64,000 bases of DNA from Oscillibacter valericigenes Sjm18-20 (GCA_000283575.1 AP012044.1:3348001-3412000), one strand, 5' to 3'; counted from the first letter of the stretch, positions 1-8,284 are shown. Numbers and translations: made by a program. The notes: a model not told the origin generated them from the letters alone.

Positions 1-403
1 CCTTGATGGCGTAAATCACCTGGCCGGCAGGAGTCAGGCAGGGATTGGTGGTGGGGACCAGAGTGGCAATGACACCCACGGGCTTGGCGTATTTTACCAG
101 GCCCTTCTCAGGAATTTCCTCGATGATACCAACGCTCTTCTGACGCAGGCAGTCACGAAGAATCAGCTTGATCTTGTTGCGCTTGTTGCGCTTGGTCACC
201 TTGTCGCCCAGCCTGGTCTCGTCAACAGCCTCGTCGCAGATGGGAGCCCATACCTTCATATCGCAAACGGCGGCGGCGACAGCCTGACAGAGACGGTCAA
301 TCCGCTCCTGATCGTATGTGGCAATAATGTCGGCGGCAGCCTTGGCGCGGACTACCATTGCATCCAGCATCTGGATCTGTTCCGCAGTTACTTCTTTAGC
401 CAT
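1..403 (-). CDS. Acylating-type aldehyde dehydrogenase, N-terminal part
   Basis: The reading frame starts at an ATG at 403, preceded by GGAGA, and runs off the left edge, so only about 134 residues are visible. The stretch KPVGVIATLVPTTNP matches the conserved N-terminal region of CoA-acylating aldehyde dehydrogenases (AdhE N-domain, EutE/PduP, sulfoacetaldehyde dehydrogenase SauS type). Such enzymes oxidise an aldehyde to an acyl-CoA with NAD(P). The catalytic cysteine would lie outside the window, so activity and substrate cannot be judged. It lies downstream of a ThDP-enzyme gene on the same strand, but a strong hairpin terminator at 611-661 separates them, so it may have its own promoter in 404-610. 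Confidence 0.7.
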   Translation of the reverse strand, partial: MAKEVTAEQIQMLDAMVVRAKAAADIIATYDQERIDRLCQAVAAAVCDMKVWAPICDEAVDETRLGDKVTKRNKRNKIKLILRDCLRQKSVGIIEEIPEKGLVKYAKPVGVIATLVPTTNPCLTPAGQVIYAIK

Positions 404-610
404 AATTACATTCTCCTTTTTTGGTTATATAAGATTGCAGGTATTCCCTATTAAAGACTCGGAACAGGCGTTTGTGCGGACAGTCTATCTCTCCTGGTCG
501 AAGAATCTGCCGCTCTCGGCGGCTGCGCAGCGGGTAAAGCAATATATTCTTGAGCATTATGCTACTCCGCTGGCCCCTTGACCCACGGGGTCCGGATAAG
601 CACTGTCTTG

Positions 611-661
611 AAAAACGAGGGCGGGACGAGTATCTGTATGATACTGTCCCGCCGTATTTTT
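611..661. terminator. Strong hairpin terminator after the ThDP-enzyme gene
   Basis: Arms GGCGGGAC (620-627) and GTCCCGCC (646-653) pair, continued by AGTATC (629-634) with GATACT (640-645); one G at 628 is bulged. A run of five A at 611-615 gives a U-tract in minus-strand RNA, and T657-661 gives one on the plus strand. It should stop transcription of the gene ending at 678. Confidence 0.8.
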
Positions 662-677
662 GCGAGAAATGCGGCAA

Positions 678-2513
678 TTACTTTGCGTTGTGGGATTTGG
701 AGTGGCTGGGGGCCACATAGCGCCCATTTTCCTTGCGGACCAGTTTGCCGTCTCGAACCAGACCATTGGGGCTATAAATATCGTTGATGTTCCAGCAGCC
801 GGGAGTGGGTACGACGATGTTCTCCATGGGGGCCTCCACCAGGAAGGGCCTGCCGGCTTTGTTGGCGGCCAGAGCCTGCTCCAAAGCTCCCTTGAACTCG
901 TCAGCGGTGCTGACACATATGGCCTCTACGCCGTAAGCCTTGGCCACGTCTGCCCAGCGGGGGCTGTAAGCCTTTCCGTCGGGAGTTTGAAACACAGTTC
1001 CAAACTTAGTCTTATAGTTGGCATTCTCCAATCCGGCGATCGTGCCGAAAGCGGAGTTATTCATTATCACCCAAGTACAGGCAATCCCCTGCTCCACGGC
1101 TGTAGCCAGACACGTGGGATTGACGCCGAATCCACCGTCTCCGGTAAGTGTCAGGCAGAAGCGGTCGGGAGCTGCCAGCTTACCGCCCAGAACGGCAGAA
1201 GCACCAAAACCCATAGTAGCCAGACCAGAGGAGTGGTGGATGCTGCCGGGAACGGTGATGTCAAACTGTTGTGCCACGCCGTTTTTGTTCCAGCCCACAT
1301 CGGTAAAGATGATGCTGTCCTCGGGAAACACCGCCTTGACGTCCTTCAGGATACGCTGCGGAGTCATGGGAAAACGGCTGTCGTTGGAGATGGCCTCATT
1401 GGATTTCTTAAATGCAGCCTTTGCATCAGCGATCTTTTTCCGCAGCTCTGGGTGGCTCTTGCCTTGGGGGCAAAGCTTTTTGACCGCCTCCAGGATTTGG
1501 GACAGGCCCAGCTTCAAATCGCCCACCGCGCCGATCTCCACGGGATAATTGCGGCCAATTTCAGAGGGATCAATGTCGATCTGGAGGAAAGAGGTCTTGT
1601 CGGGATCGAAGGTAACGCCTTGATACCAGCTGGAGCTGTCCGCTTCGGCAAAGCGGGTGCCCAAGCCCAAAATCACATCGGCATTGACTGTGAGAGTGTG
1701 GGTGAATTCCATCCCCCAGAAGCCGGTCTGGCCGATCATCAGGGGGTGACGGTCGGACAGACAGCCCTGTCCCATCAGAGTACGGGAGACGGGGATGTCC
1801 AAGAACTCGGCCAGAGCGGCCAACTCGTCAGAAGCCTGGGCAAGCAGAATGCCGCCGCCTGCATGAAGAACCGGGTTCTTCGCCTCAACCAGCTTGGCGG
1901 CAATAGCCTTGGCAGCAGCCGGGTCCAGAGCGGGCCGCATGGTGATGTGGCTATCCTTGTAGGTTCTGGGCCACAGATCATCATCGATTTCCCGTGAAAA
2001 CATATCCATGGGCATATCGATGAGCACCGGGCCCGGGCGGCCGGACTCCGCCAACCGGAAAGCCTTGTCCATGATATCGGGCAGCGCCTCAGGGTCGTCC
2101 ACCCGCCAGGCACGCTTCACCACAGGCTCCAGAATCTTATACTGAGTGGCATCGCCGTGCATGTTGACCTCCTGGTGGGGGTGCTTACCGAAATAGTAGC
2201 TGGGCACATCGCCTGCGATGACTACCATGGGGATAGAGTCAAAGGCGGCATTTGCCACGCCGGTCAGCACATTGGTCAGGCCGGGGCCCAGGTGACACAT
2301 GACTACGGAAGCCTTGTGGGTGATGCGGGCGTAGCCGTCCGCGGCGGTAGAGGCCACGGCCTCGTGGCGGTTGGAGATATAAGTCACTTTTGTGCTGCGG
2401 GACAGAGCGTCCAGCATTCCAATAACCGTGTGTCCGCACAGGCCGAACACATATTTTACATCTCTGCGTTCCAGGTAATCTACCATCAGTTCGGATACTA
2501 ATTTTTTGCTCAT
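678..2513 (-). CDS. Thiamine-diphosphate-dependent enzyme, acetolactate synthase/decarboxylase superfamily
   Basis: The 611-residue protein has the three-domain architecture of the acetolactate synthase, benzoylformate decarboxylase and sulfoacetaldehyde acetyltransferase superfamily. The ThDP-activating glutamate is visible near residue 51 (NRHEAVA, followed by ADGYAR). The cofactor motif GDGGFGVNP...NN lies around residues 457-485. A good site AGGAGG precedes the ATG. Enzymes of this class decarboxylate a 2-oxo acid or ligate the resulting activated aldehyde. The glutamate argues against glyoxylate carboligase, which lacks it. Neighbours are a LysR regulator upstream and an acylating aldehyde dehydrogenase downstream. 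This fits a route 2-oxo acid to aldehyde to acyl-CoA, but that is inference. Anabolic acetolactate synthase is less likely because no ilvN or other branched-chain genes lie nearby. Confidence 0.75.
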   Translation of the reverse strand: MSKKLVSELMVDYLERRDVKYVFGLCGHTVIGMLDALSRSTKVTYISNRHEAVASTAADGYARITHKASVVMCHLGPGLTNVLTGVANAAFDSIPMVVIAGDVPSYYFGKHPHQEVNMHGDATQYKILEPVVKRAWRVDDPEALPDIMDKAFRLAESGRPGPVLIDMPMDMFSREIDDDLWPRTYKDSHITMRPALDPAAAKAIAAKLVEAKNPVLHAGGGILLAQASDELAALAEFLDIPVSRTLMGQGCLSDRHPLMIGQTGFWGMEFTHTLTVNADVILGLGTRFAEADSSSWYQGVTFDPDKTSFLQIDIDPSEIGRNYPVEIGAVGDLKLGLSQILEAVKKLCPQGKSHPELRKKIADAKAAFKKSNEAISNDSRFPMTPQRILKDVKAVFPEDSIIFTDVGWNKNGVAQQFDITVPGSIHHSSGLATMGFGASAVLGGKLAAPDRFCLTLTGDGGFGVNPTCLATAVEQGIACTWVIMNNSAFGTIAGLENANYKTKFGTVFQTPDGKAYSPRWADVAKAYGVEAICVSTADEFKGALEQALAANKAGRPFLVEAPMENIVVPTPGCWNINDIYSPNGLVRDGKLVRKENGRYVAPSHSKSHNAK

Positions 2514-2609
2514 TATTGATGCCTCCTAAAAATCCGGCACTCTGCTGGGCAGAGTCGGGTTTAATAAACGAAATATTAGACCACCGGGTCAAACGCGCAC
2601 TTCTACAGT

Positions 2610-3527
2610 TCAGACAAGGCTTGGGCCATTGCGGGCTCGGAATTGATCGAACACCTTGCCGCTGCGGATAATAAAATCCCGGAAGTATTCAGCTGCAGGG
2701 GGAATATACCGGTCTTTACACCACATCAGGTACAAGTCCCGCTGAAGGATGTTGTCGGAAATGGGAAGGATCTTGATGTTATAAGGTGCGCCGCCCAGAG
2801 GATAGGGGGTAATGGCTACCCCGTGATTTGCGGCCACAAGACCGTACATGACGATATCCTGTGGCGTCTCCACCAAAATGTTAGGATGGATATTCAGGGA
2901 CTCAAACATCTCGCGGTTTTGATAGTGCAGCTGCGAGGTGCTGTCAAAATCAATGAAAGGCTCCTGGTCCAGCTCTTTCAAGCTTACGCTCTCGCGTCTG
3001 GCCAATCGGTGTGTATAGGGAACCAGCAGGACCAATGGATGGGTTCCCAGCTTCACATGTTCCACTCGGGGGTCTTCAATCCAGGTGGCAAAGGCCAAGT
3101 CCATTTTCCCGGACAGCAGGTGATCCTGAATGACATAGAAGCTGTCCTGAGAAAATTGAAAGCGAACGCCTACTCGGTTAGTCTCAGACAGATAGCGAAC
3201 AATAAGATCCGGCAGGAACTGAGCCAGTGAAGGAAAACCCGACAGAGTCACAGTGCCGGAGTTGGGGTTAATATACTCCTGCAAAGTGGAGATTCCAGTC
3301 TCCAAAGATTCCAGGGTTTTTTGAACATAAGGGAGGAACAGCTTACCATATTTCGTCAACTTGACGTTGCGCCCGTTTCGGGTAAATAGCTTCACATTAA
3401 GTTCTGTCTCAAGTTCCTGAATGGCGTGGCTGAGGGTGGACTGGCTGACATACAGTTTTTCCGCTGCCCGGGTGTAGTGTTCCAACTCCGCGATGGTCTG
3501 AAAGTACTGCAACTGTTTTAAATTCAT
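2610..3527 (-). CDS. LysR-family transcriptional regulator
   Basis: The 305-residue protein has an N-terminal winged helix (MNLKQLQYFQTIAELEHYTR... with SQSTLSHAIQELE around residues 29-41), the LysR DNA-binding signature. It is followed by a LysR substrate-binding domain of normal length. The start codon is preceded by GGAGCG. It lies 96 bp upstream of the ThDP-enzyme gene on the same strand and probably controls that locus in response to a pathway metabolite. No LysR box was identified with confidence. The effector is unknown. Confidence 0.9.
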   Translation of the reverse strand: MNLKQLQYFQTIAELEHYTRAAEKLYVSQSTLSHAIQELETELNVKLFTRNGRNVKLTKYGKLFLPYVQKTLESLETGISTLQEYINPNSGTVTLSGFPSLAQFLPDLIVRYLSETNRVGVRFQFSQDSFYVIQDHLLSGKMDLAFATWIEDPRVEHVKLGTHPLVLLVPYTHRLARRESVSLKELDQEPFIDFDSTSQLHYQNREMFESLNIHPNILVETPQDIVMYGLVAANHGVAITPYPLGGAPYNIKILPISDNILQRDLYLMWCKDRYIPPAAEYFRDFIIRSGKVFDQFRARNGPSLV

Positions 3528-3754
3528 GGCTGGCGCTCCTTCCGCGATAAAACGGGATCGGTGATCCTCTTCTGCTATTATCGCTTACGGACAGCAATTT
3601 GTCAGGCTTTTTTAAAAATTTTATTTGCAACCTGCTGTCTGTAGAGTGCAAGCCCAACTCTGTATTCACATACAGTGGAATCACTCAAATAACCTCCCAG
3701 CCGTTTCAGAAAAACATCCGTTAATGCCATTATGAGTAACATAAAGCGATTCAA

Positions 3755-4085
3755 TTTTTACAAAAAGCAAAAGAATACCACTATGCCATGAGGCAGCGTG
3801 CCACACGGACCTTCCTTGACTTTGTAACGGCAAACGCGGCAAGATTCATATACTGCCAGTCCATATACGATGCTATCCTCATCCACTGCGTTCCCGCTAT
3901 AGTAGGCCCGGCCCTCCCAGACCATCTGCATGACTCCTTGGAGCAGTCACACAGGTGACTTAGGCCGAACCGCTTTGGCTCCAGCCCACGGACGTCTTCC
4001 GGCGTAACCTTGCCTCAGTAAACATAGATCACATCCATCAGAATCTTGAGGTTTCGAGTATCCACCTTGTGGAACTGTAAAACAT
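3755..4085 (-). pseudogene. Decayed coding remnant, unrecognised
   Basis: Read on the minus strand, one frame gives VDTRNLKILMDVIYVY, a stop, then GKVTPEDVRGLEPKRFGL. A neighbouring frame continues with MQMVWEGRAYYSGNAVDE and then a cysteine-containing stretch (ESCRVCRYKV) to a stop near 3758. The protein-like quality across a stop and a frame change suggests a broken gene. No family is recognised. The rest of 3528-4330 is AT-rich with no gene; it holds the upstream region of the LysR gene and the left flank of the insertion sequence. Confidence 0.35.
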
Positions 4086-4330
4086 ACCAACGAAAATTAT
4101 TTCATTTTTGTTCAGGCTCCTTTCATGCACAATTGGCAATATCGCTGATTTTTATTTGATTATAGTTAGATTTTATATTAAAACAGTCAAATAAGTCCAA
4201 TACTTATTTTCCATTAATTGATTAAGACTATTCATAATTGTAGGAGGCTCTTCACTTCACTCCTTCTATTACTTAATTTTTTGCGTAGATTAATTGTTGC
4301 ATATTCACAAAATATTGAGTTTTAACAAAT

Positions 4331-4402
4331 TGTCAACGCCGATTTGAATTTGCAGTTTTTCGCCGGTTAAAAAATGTAGGAAAACAGCGGCGAGGGAATG
4401 TC
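4331..4402. repeat. IS21 terminal inverted repeat, left end
   Basis: It begins TGTCAACGCCG and includes TTCGCCGGTTAAAAAATG and CAGCGGCGAGG. It aligns with the reverse complement of the right end with scattered mismatches. Confidence 0.8.
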
Positions 4403-4408
4403 CTAAAA

Positions 4409-5050
4409 TTAGTTTTGTCCCTGCTCGAAGAGGGTATTGACGATGTGCTGTTTTTGCTTCATATATTCTTTGCGTTCTTTTAGCCGGTAGCTTTCGCCCT
4501 TGATATTGACGACGGTACAGTGGTGCAGAACACGATCGAGTATCGCGGAGGCGATGGTGACATCAGCAAAGATCTCGTTCCATTGGGAAAAGGTCTTGTT
4601 GGAGGTAAAGACTGTTGAGACCTTTTCATACCGTCTGGCAATAAGCTGAAAGAACAGGTTCGCCCCCTGAATATCCATTGGGAGATACCCGATTTCGTCG
4701 ATGATGAGCAGCTTGTATTTGCCCAGAGCTTTGAGCTTATCTGGAAGACGGTTTTCAAAATGGGCCTTTTTGAGCTGCTCAATCAGTGAGTGGCAGTTAA
4801 TGTAGTAAGTGGAGAATCGATGCCTGGCGGCGACCATCCCCAGCGCCGAGGCCAGATGGGTCTTGCCCACGCCGGGCGGGCCGAGAAAGACGATATTTTC
4901 TCCATTCTCCAGAAAACGCATGGTGGCCAGTCCCTCGATCTGCCGCTTATCAATGGAGGGCTGAAAACTGAAATCAAAGTCCTCCAGCGTGTTTTTCATT
5001 TTCAGGCTTTCAAGGTTCTCCCTGGGGCGTTCCATCGTCAGTTCCGCCAT
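4409..5050 (-). CDS. istB: IS21 transposition helper ATPase IstB
   Basis: This is the AAA+ ATPase that assists the IstA transposase by organising target DNA. Walker A GPPGVGKTHLA lies near residues 56-66 and Walker B LLIIDEIGYLPM near residues 113-124. Its ATG overlaps the end of istA by 13 bp, the translational coupling usual in IS21 elements. At 213 residues it is shorter than the usual roughly 250; the N-terminal helical region before the ATPase core looks reduced. The ATPase core itself looks intact. Confidence 0.9.
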   Translation of the reverse strand: MAELTMERPRENLESLKMKNTLEDFDFSFQPSIDKRQIEGLATMRFLENGENIVFLGPPGVGKTHLASALGMVAARHRFSTYYINCHSLIEQLKKAHFENRLPDKLKALGKYKLLIIDEIGYLPMDIQGANLFFQLIARRYEKVSTVFTSNKTFSQWNEIFADVTIASAILDRVLHHCTVVNIKGESYRLKERKEYMKQKQHIVNTLFEQGQN

Positions 5051-6267
5051 AACAATACCTCGTCATACCGGCTCAAATCATGTGGCTGGATGGGAAAATC
5101 GATGACGTTGTCACCGTCCAGCAGCGTGTTTTCGATGTCGAAAGACTGCTTGACCGTCAGCCTGCGGTAGTGATGGGCATTGACGACCATGTCCTTTTTC
5201 TGATAGGATATCCGGTGCAGGGTGATTTGCTTTCCTTCGTGGTAGACGGCGAGCAGGTTGTCCAGCGCTACGACTGCCACATCTTTGCCGGCGTATTCCG
5301 ATGGAACGGAATACTGATTACCGCCGTATGAGATGAGGCAGTCTTTTTGCACCCTGCGTAAGTTAATTTTGTCAATGATATATTTACGTTTGAGAGGGTT
5401 GAGGCCCTCTTTTTTTAATCGCTCGAAGGGAATTTCGTTCGTTGTGGCATGGATTTTTCCGTTAACCTTGCTGCACCAGGCCAGCGCCTGGCCGTTGAGA
5501 TTGTCCAGAGACGAGTACTTGATTCCAATCATAAAATTGTCCCGGACGAACTGGACCGTGCGCTCCACCTTGCCTTTCGTCTGGCCCCGGTATGGCCTGC
5601 ACAGCACAGGCTTGAATCCATAGAACCCGGCAAAGTCCTCGAACTGCCGGTTCAGGGTGCTGTCCTCCTGCTTCAGCAGCCGCTTGATGACGACCTGTTT
5701 CATGTTGTCGTACAGGATTTCCTCCGGATAGCCGCCCAAATACCGGAACGCGTTGGCATGGCAGCGGATCAGTGTGTTTGTGCTCATGTCGGTCACAAAC
5801 TCTATGTACCGTGCCCGTGAGTATCCGAGAATAAACAGAAAGCAGTACAGCTTCTTCAGCTTTCCGTCATCCAAGACAGTGTGATCCTCGAAAAATGCCC
5901 AGTCCATTTGGCCTTGCAGCCCCGGCATTGTCTCAAATCGTACCGTTGCCTTCTCGTCCAGCTGCTCCTTTTTGTTGCGGACATACTCTCGCACAATGCT
6001 GTGCCCGCCGTCAAAGCCCTGCTCCCGGATCTTTTCCAGAATTCGCTCCGCTGAGTACGGCGCTTCCTCCAGCCATATTGCGATCTGCTCCTTGTACGGG
6101 TCCAGCTTTGACGGCTTCGCCGCGCTCAGGCTGTATACCGGCCGTGTCTCGCTCTCGGCGTATTTCTTCGCCGTCCTCGGGTCAAGGTTGTACTTGCGCG
6201 CGATCTCCGTGTAGCTCAGTCCTTTTTGCCGGTCGCTTCGGATATCTATCCAGTTTGCTCCTTCCAT
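5038..6267 (-). CDS. istA: IS21-family transposase IstA
   Basis: This DDE transposase has an N-terminal helix-turn-helix (around YTEIARKYNLDPRTAKKYA) and an rve integrase core. Visible candidates for the catalytic acidic triad are D in QMDWAFF, D in LYDNMK and E in KGKVERTV. I start it at the ATG at 6267 (MEGANWIDIRS), giving 409 residues, because a GGAGGCGGAAAGGG purine stretch precedes it. The longer frame to 6339 would run into the terminal repeat. The length is normal for IstA and no interruption is seen, so the element may be active. Confidence 0.92.
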   Translation of the reverse strand: MEGANWIDIRSDRQKGLSYTEIARKYNLDPRTAKKYAESETRPVYSLSAAKPSKLDPYKEQIAIWLEEAPYSAERILEKIREQGFDGGHSIVREYVRNKKEQLDEKATVRFETMPGLQGQMDWAFFEDHTVLDDGKLKKLYCFLFILGYSRARYIEFVTDMSTNTLIRCHANAFRYLGGYPEEILYDNMKQVVIKRLLKQEDSTLNRQFEDFAGFYGFKPVLCRPYRGQTKGKVERTVQFVRDNFMIGIKYSSLDNLNGQALAWCSKVNGKIHATTNEIPFERLKKEGLNPLKRKYIIDKINLRRVQKDCLISYGGNQYSVPSEYAGKDVAVVALDNLLAVYHEGKQITLHRISYQKKDMVVNAHHYRRLTVKQSFDIENTLLDGDNVIDFPIQPHDLSRYDEVLLWRN

Positions 6268-6319
6268 TCTGACACCCTTTCCGCCTCCATTACGGCAGGC
6301 GGATTCGAGTGTACCATAT

Positions 6320-6390
6320 TGCATTTCTCTCCGCTGCAAACCTGCATTTTTTGGCCGGCGTTTTCTTGCATTTTATCACTGGCGCTGACA
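6320..6390. repeat. IS21 terminal inverted repeat, right end
   Basis: Read on the minus strand from 6390 it begins TGTCAGCGCCAGTG and includes ACGCCGGCCAAAAAATG and CAGCGGAGAG, matching the left end. The last base lies two bases before the ATG at 6393. Confidence 0.8.
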
Positions 6391-6392
6391 CT

Positions 6393-6968
6393 ATGAAGCC
6401 TCACATTGCAACGATCTATCCACGAGATCGTCAGGTCCTGACAACCCTCGCTCGTGTTGGGTATCTTGACCATGATCAAATGCTGACCTTCCTGCGGGAA
6501 AAGCGAATTTCAGGGTATCTGAAGGACGGACTTGTCCAGCGGGAGTGTGATTCCAAACCCGGAAAGAAATCCAGCGATCGTGTCTGCTACAAGCTTGCCA
6601 AGACCGGTCACGAGGTCTGCCGTCAGAAGCTGGGCATGGACTACACCTATCACGCTCAGTCACCGACGCATGACCTCTGTATTGCAGAGCGGTATCTTAG
6701 TCACTCACTGGAAGAGCAAGACACATGGCAGACGGAAACGGAAGTCCGGGACAGGCTGGAACAGCAGATTCAGGCATTCCATGACCTCGATGCAGAAGAT
6801 GCACTGCGATCTGGTAAGCTCTCCGCCCCTGATGCTGTCTATCAGGCTCAGGACGGTACGGAGGTGGCCTTTGGGGTGGTTACCAGCAATTACAGCATGG
6901 CGGACATACACGCCAAAATGGATGCGGCAGAACTGTTGAACTGCTCCTTTGAGGGGGTGCGGGCATGA
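6393..6968 (+). CDS. Replication-relaxation-like winged-helix protein, possibly 5'-truncated
   Basis: The 191-residue product has an N-terminal winged helix (PRDRQVLTTLARVGYLDHDQ...) and a YKLAKTGHEV wing-like segment. A C-terminal part (SAPDAVYQAQDGTEVAFGVV...) resembles plasmid or integrative-element replication-relaxation (MobC-like) proteins. The ATG at 6393 lies 2 bases from the end of the IS21 element and has no ribosome binding site, so the true start or its signals may have been removed. The stop overlaps the next start as ATGA. It is part of an integrative-element remnant. Confidence 0.55.
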   Translation: MKPHIATIYPRDRQVLTTLARVGYLDHDQMLTFLREKRISGYLKDGLVQRECDSKPGKKSSDRVCYKLAKTGHEVCRQKLGMDYTYHAQSPTHDLCIAERYLSHSLEEQDTWQTETEVRDRLEQQIQAFHDLDAEDALRSGKLSAPDAVYQAQDGTEVAFGVVTSNYSMADIHAKMDAAELLNCSFEGVRA

Positions 6969-7468
6969 ACGGGAAGCAACTGACTCTTTGCGGCAAGCAC
7001 AATGACCTTCTGACGGTTGTCTGGAAGCTGGGCTGGGGGCTTGCCTTGCAGCCGCAGCTGGTGGAGTTGATGGTTTCCCTGCACGCTTATCCCTCCGAAC
7101 AGATGTGCAGGCGTGGGATTCGGGAACTGAAAGAAGCTCAGCTTGTGAAGGCAAAACATTGGCTGGACGGAAAGAGCAAGATTCTCATTCTCTGCAAACC
7201 TGCTATCGCCTACATTATGAATTGTTCATCTGCTGAGATTGCCTCAATTCCAACCTATACCAGCAGGGAACCAGATCGGAAGTCCGTATTCCGGCTCTGG
7301 TACGCACAGGATCTGGTTCAAGGCAAGGAGCTTACTTCATACACGGCTCTTACAGAAGCAATCAACAATAGTTATCTTTCGCTCTACTGCCATTTGACAG
7401 AGCTATCGAACTACTGGAAAGCACATGAAGCTTTTTTTCGCCCGGTCGGGATTACCAGTATGAGCTGA
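6965..7468 (+). CDS. Integrative-element protein, N-terminal part (frame 0)
   Basis: This 167-residue frame is coupled to the preceding gene through ATGA. It resembles the preceding gene's style (mobile-element accessory protein with a possible winged helix), but no family is recognised. The frame ends 30 bases after a run of seven T (7432-7438). The -1 frame continues directly from that run for 157 further codons to 7911. The original product was therefore probably about 316 residues. The run reads GC[T TTT TTT]C in frame, the pattern X XXY YYZ of -1 frameshift sites, so either programmed slippage or a single-base deletion explains the split. Confidence 0.5.
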   Translation: MNGKQLTLCGKHNDLLTVVWKLGWGLALQPQLVELMVSLHAYPSEQMCRRGIRELKEAQLVKAKHWLDGKSKILILCKPAIAYIMNCSSAEIASIPTYTSREPDRKSVFRLWYAQDLVQGKELTSYTALTEAINNSYLSLYCHLTELSNYWKAHEAFFRPVGITSMS

Positions 7469-7911
7469 ATGCTCTGGGCTACTGGAAACATCCGTTTCAG
7501 CTGCCTGTGGAAAAACAGCCGAAAGATATCACGACGCTCCACACACTGCATCAACATGGCATCTTCCTAATAAGACGAATCCAGAATAACCAACCCTTTT
7601 ACCCTTTAGCTCTACAGTTCGGATACTTCAATCAGCACAATCTATCGCCAAAGAAAGCGGTTCAGCTGGCCTGCATGTGCCAGGATTGGACACGGGGACT
7701 TTATGAGAATTATGACATCCAGCTGGTGATTTACTGCCTGAGCGAAGTGCAGGCTGACTCCCTGGAGAAACAGCTTCTCAAAAGCAACAAGGGTGGTTAC
7801 TGTCAATTCTGGCAGGCAGAGAGCCGAAGGTTCGGGGTGTACAAGACCTGCCCCATTCGCATGGTGGATACCGGAATTCAGGCACGGTATCGCAAAGCAA
7901 TTCCAATCTGA
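7432..7911 (+). CDS. C-terminal continuation of the split integrative-element protein (-1 frame)
   Basis: From the T7 run the frame reads FFSPGRDYQYELNALGYWK and then continues without a stop to 7911. Its first internal ATG-like start is only at 7507 and has no ribosome binding site. Continuity of protein-like sequence across the run supports a single original gene with 6965-7468. The C-terminal part has no recognised motif. It is followed by about 115 bp with no gene. Confidence 0.45.
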   Translation, partial: FFSPGRDYQYELNALGYWKHPFQLPVEKQPKDITTLHTLHQHGIFLIRRIQNNQPFYPLALQFGYFNQHNLSPKKAVQLACMCQDWTRGLYENYDIQLVIYCLSEVQADSLEKQLLKSNKGGYCQFWQAESRRFGVYKTCPIRMVDTGIQARYRKAIPI

Positions 7912-8027
7912 TTTCACTCGTTTCCCAGCAGCGGAACAGTTATTCCGCTTCAACAAAGGCTCATATTTTTGAAAACACTTATGAACTGCTCCCGCCTTTG
8001 AATTTATTCAAAGAAGGGCGGTCAATC

Positions 8028-8216
8028 ATGACCTCTCCAAAATGTAATTCCACTCCCAAGCTTGGGGACACCCAGCATTCTGAAATACCAGAACACGAGA
8101 TTGAGTCCATTGCTCGCTGCTTACTTCCAAAAATCCAAGCGTACTTTGACAGTCCAGAGGGAAAAGCAGCATTTGAGGAATGGAAAAGAGGACAACAATC
8201 AGGGTACTCTACTTAA
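8028..8216 (+). CDS. Small mobile-element protein
   Basis: The 62-residue protein begins at the ATG at 8028, preceded by GAAGGGCGG. Its core (EIESIARCLLPKIQAYFDSPEGKAAFEEW) resembles small proteins that sit immediately upstream of site-specific recombinase genes in Firmicute integrative elements, recalled from memory rather than searched. No recombinase follows here; a terminator and the tRNA cluster come next. That supports the view that the element is a deletion remnant. Biochemical role unknown. Confidence 0.55.
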   Translation: MTSPKCNSTPKLGDTQHSEIPEHEIESIARCLLPKIQAYFDSPEGKAAFEEWKRGQQSGYST

Positions 8217-8218
8217 AA

Positions 8219-8256
8219 GAAAACAAGGACAGCTCAGGCTGCCCTTGTTTTTTCTT
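8219..8256 (+). terminator. Hairpin terminator after the small mobile-element gene
   Basis: AACAAGG-A-CAGC pairs with GCTG-C-CCTTGTT around a TCAG loop, followed by TTTTTTC. It lies 3-40 bases after the stop at 8216. Confidence 0.8.
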
Positions 8257-8284
8257 ATATTGCTATGTCATTCAGATAAACAAC

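Larger units (their letters stand above)
4331..6390 (-). mobile_element. IS21-family insertion sequence
   Basis: The element holds istA and istB on the minus strand. Its ends are imperfect inverted repeats: the left end starts TGTCAACGCCG at 4331 and the right end, read inward from 6390, starts TGTCAGCGCCA. Similarity continues over about 70 bp, with a shared block CGCCGG(T/C)(T/C)AAAAAATG and a further CAGCGG. TG...CA termini and multiple subterminal repeats are typical of IS21. The 8 bases flanking each end (TAACAAAT and CTATGAAG) do not match, so no target duplication is present. Confidence 0.85.

Noticed and set aside
678-2513. Glyoxylate carboligase or sulfoacetaldehyde acetyltransferase as the ThDP enzyme
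   Set aside because: The catalytic glutamate is present, which glyoxylate carboligase lacks, and the N-terminal region does not resemble sulfoacetaldehyde acetyltransferase as I recall it. I kept only the superfamily.
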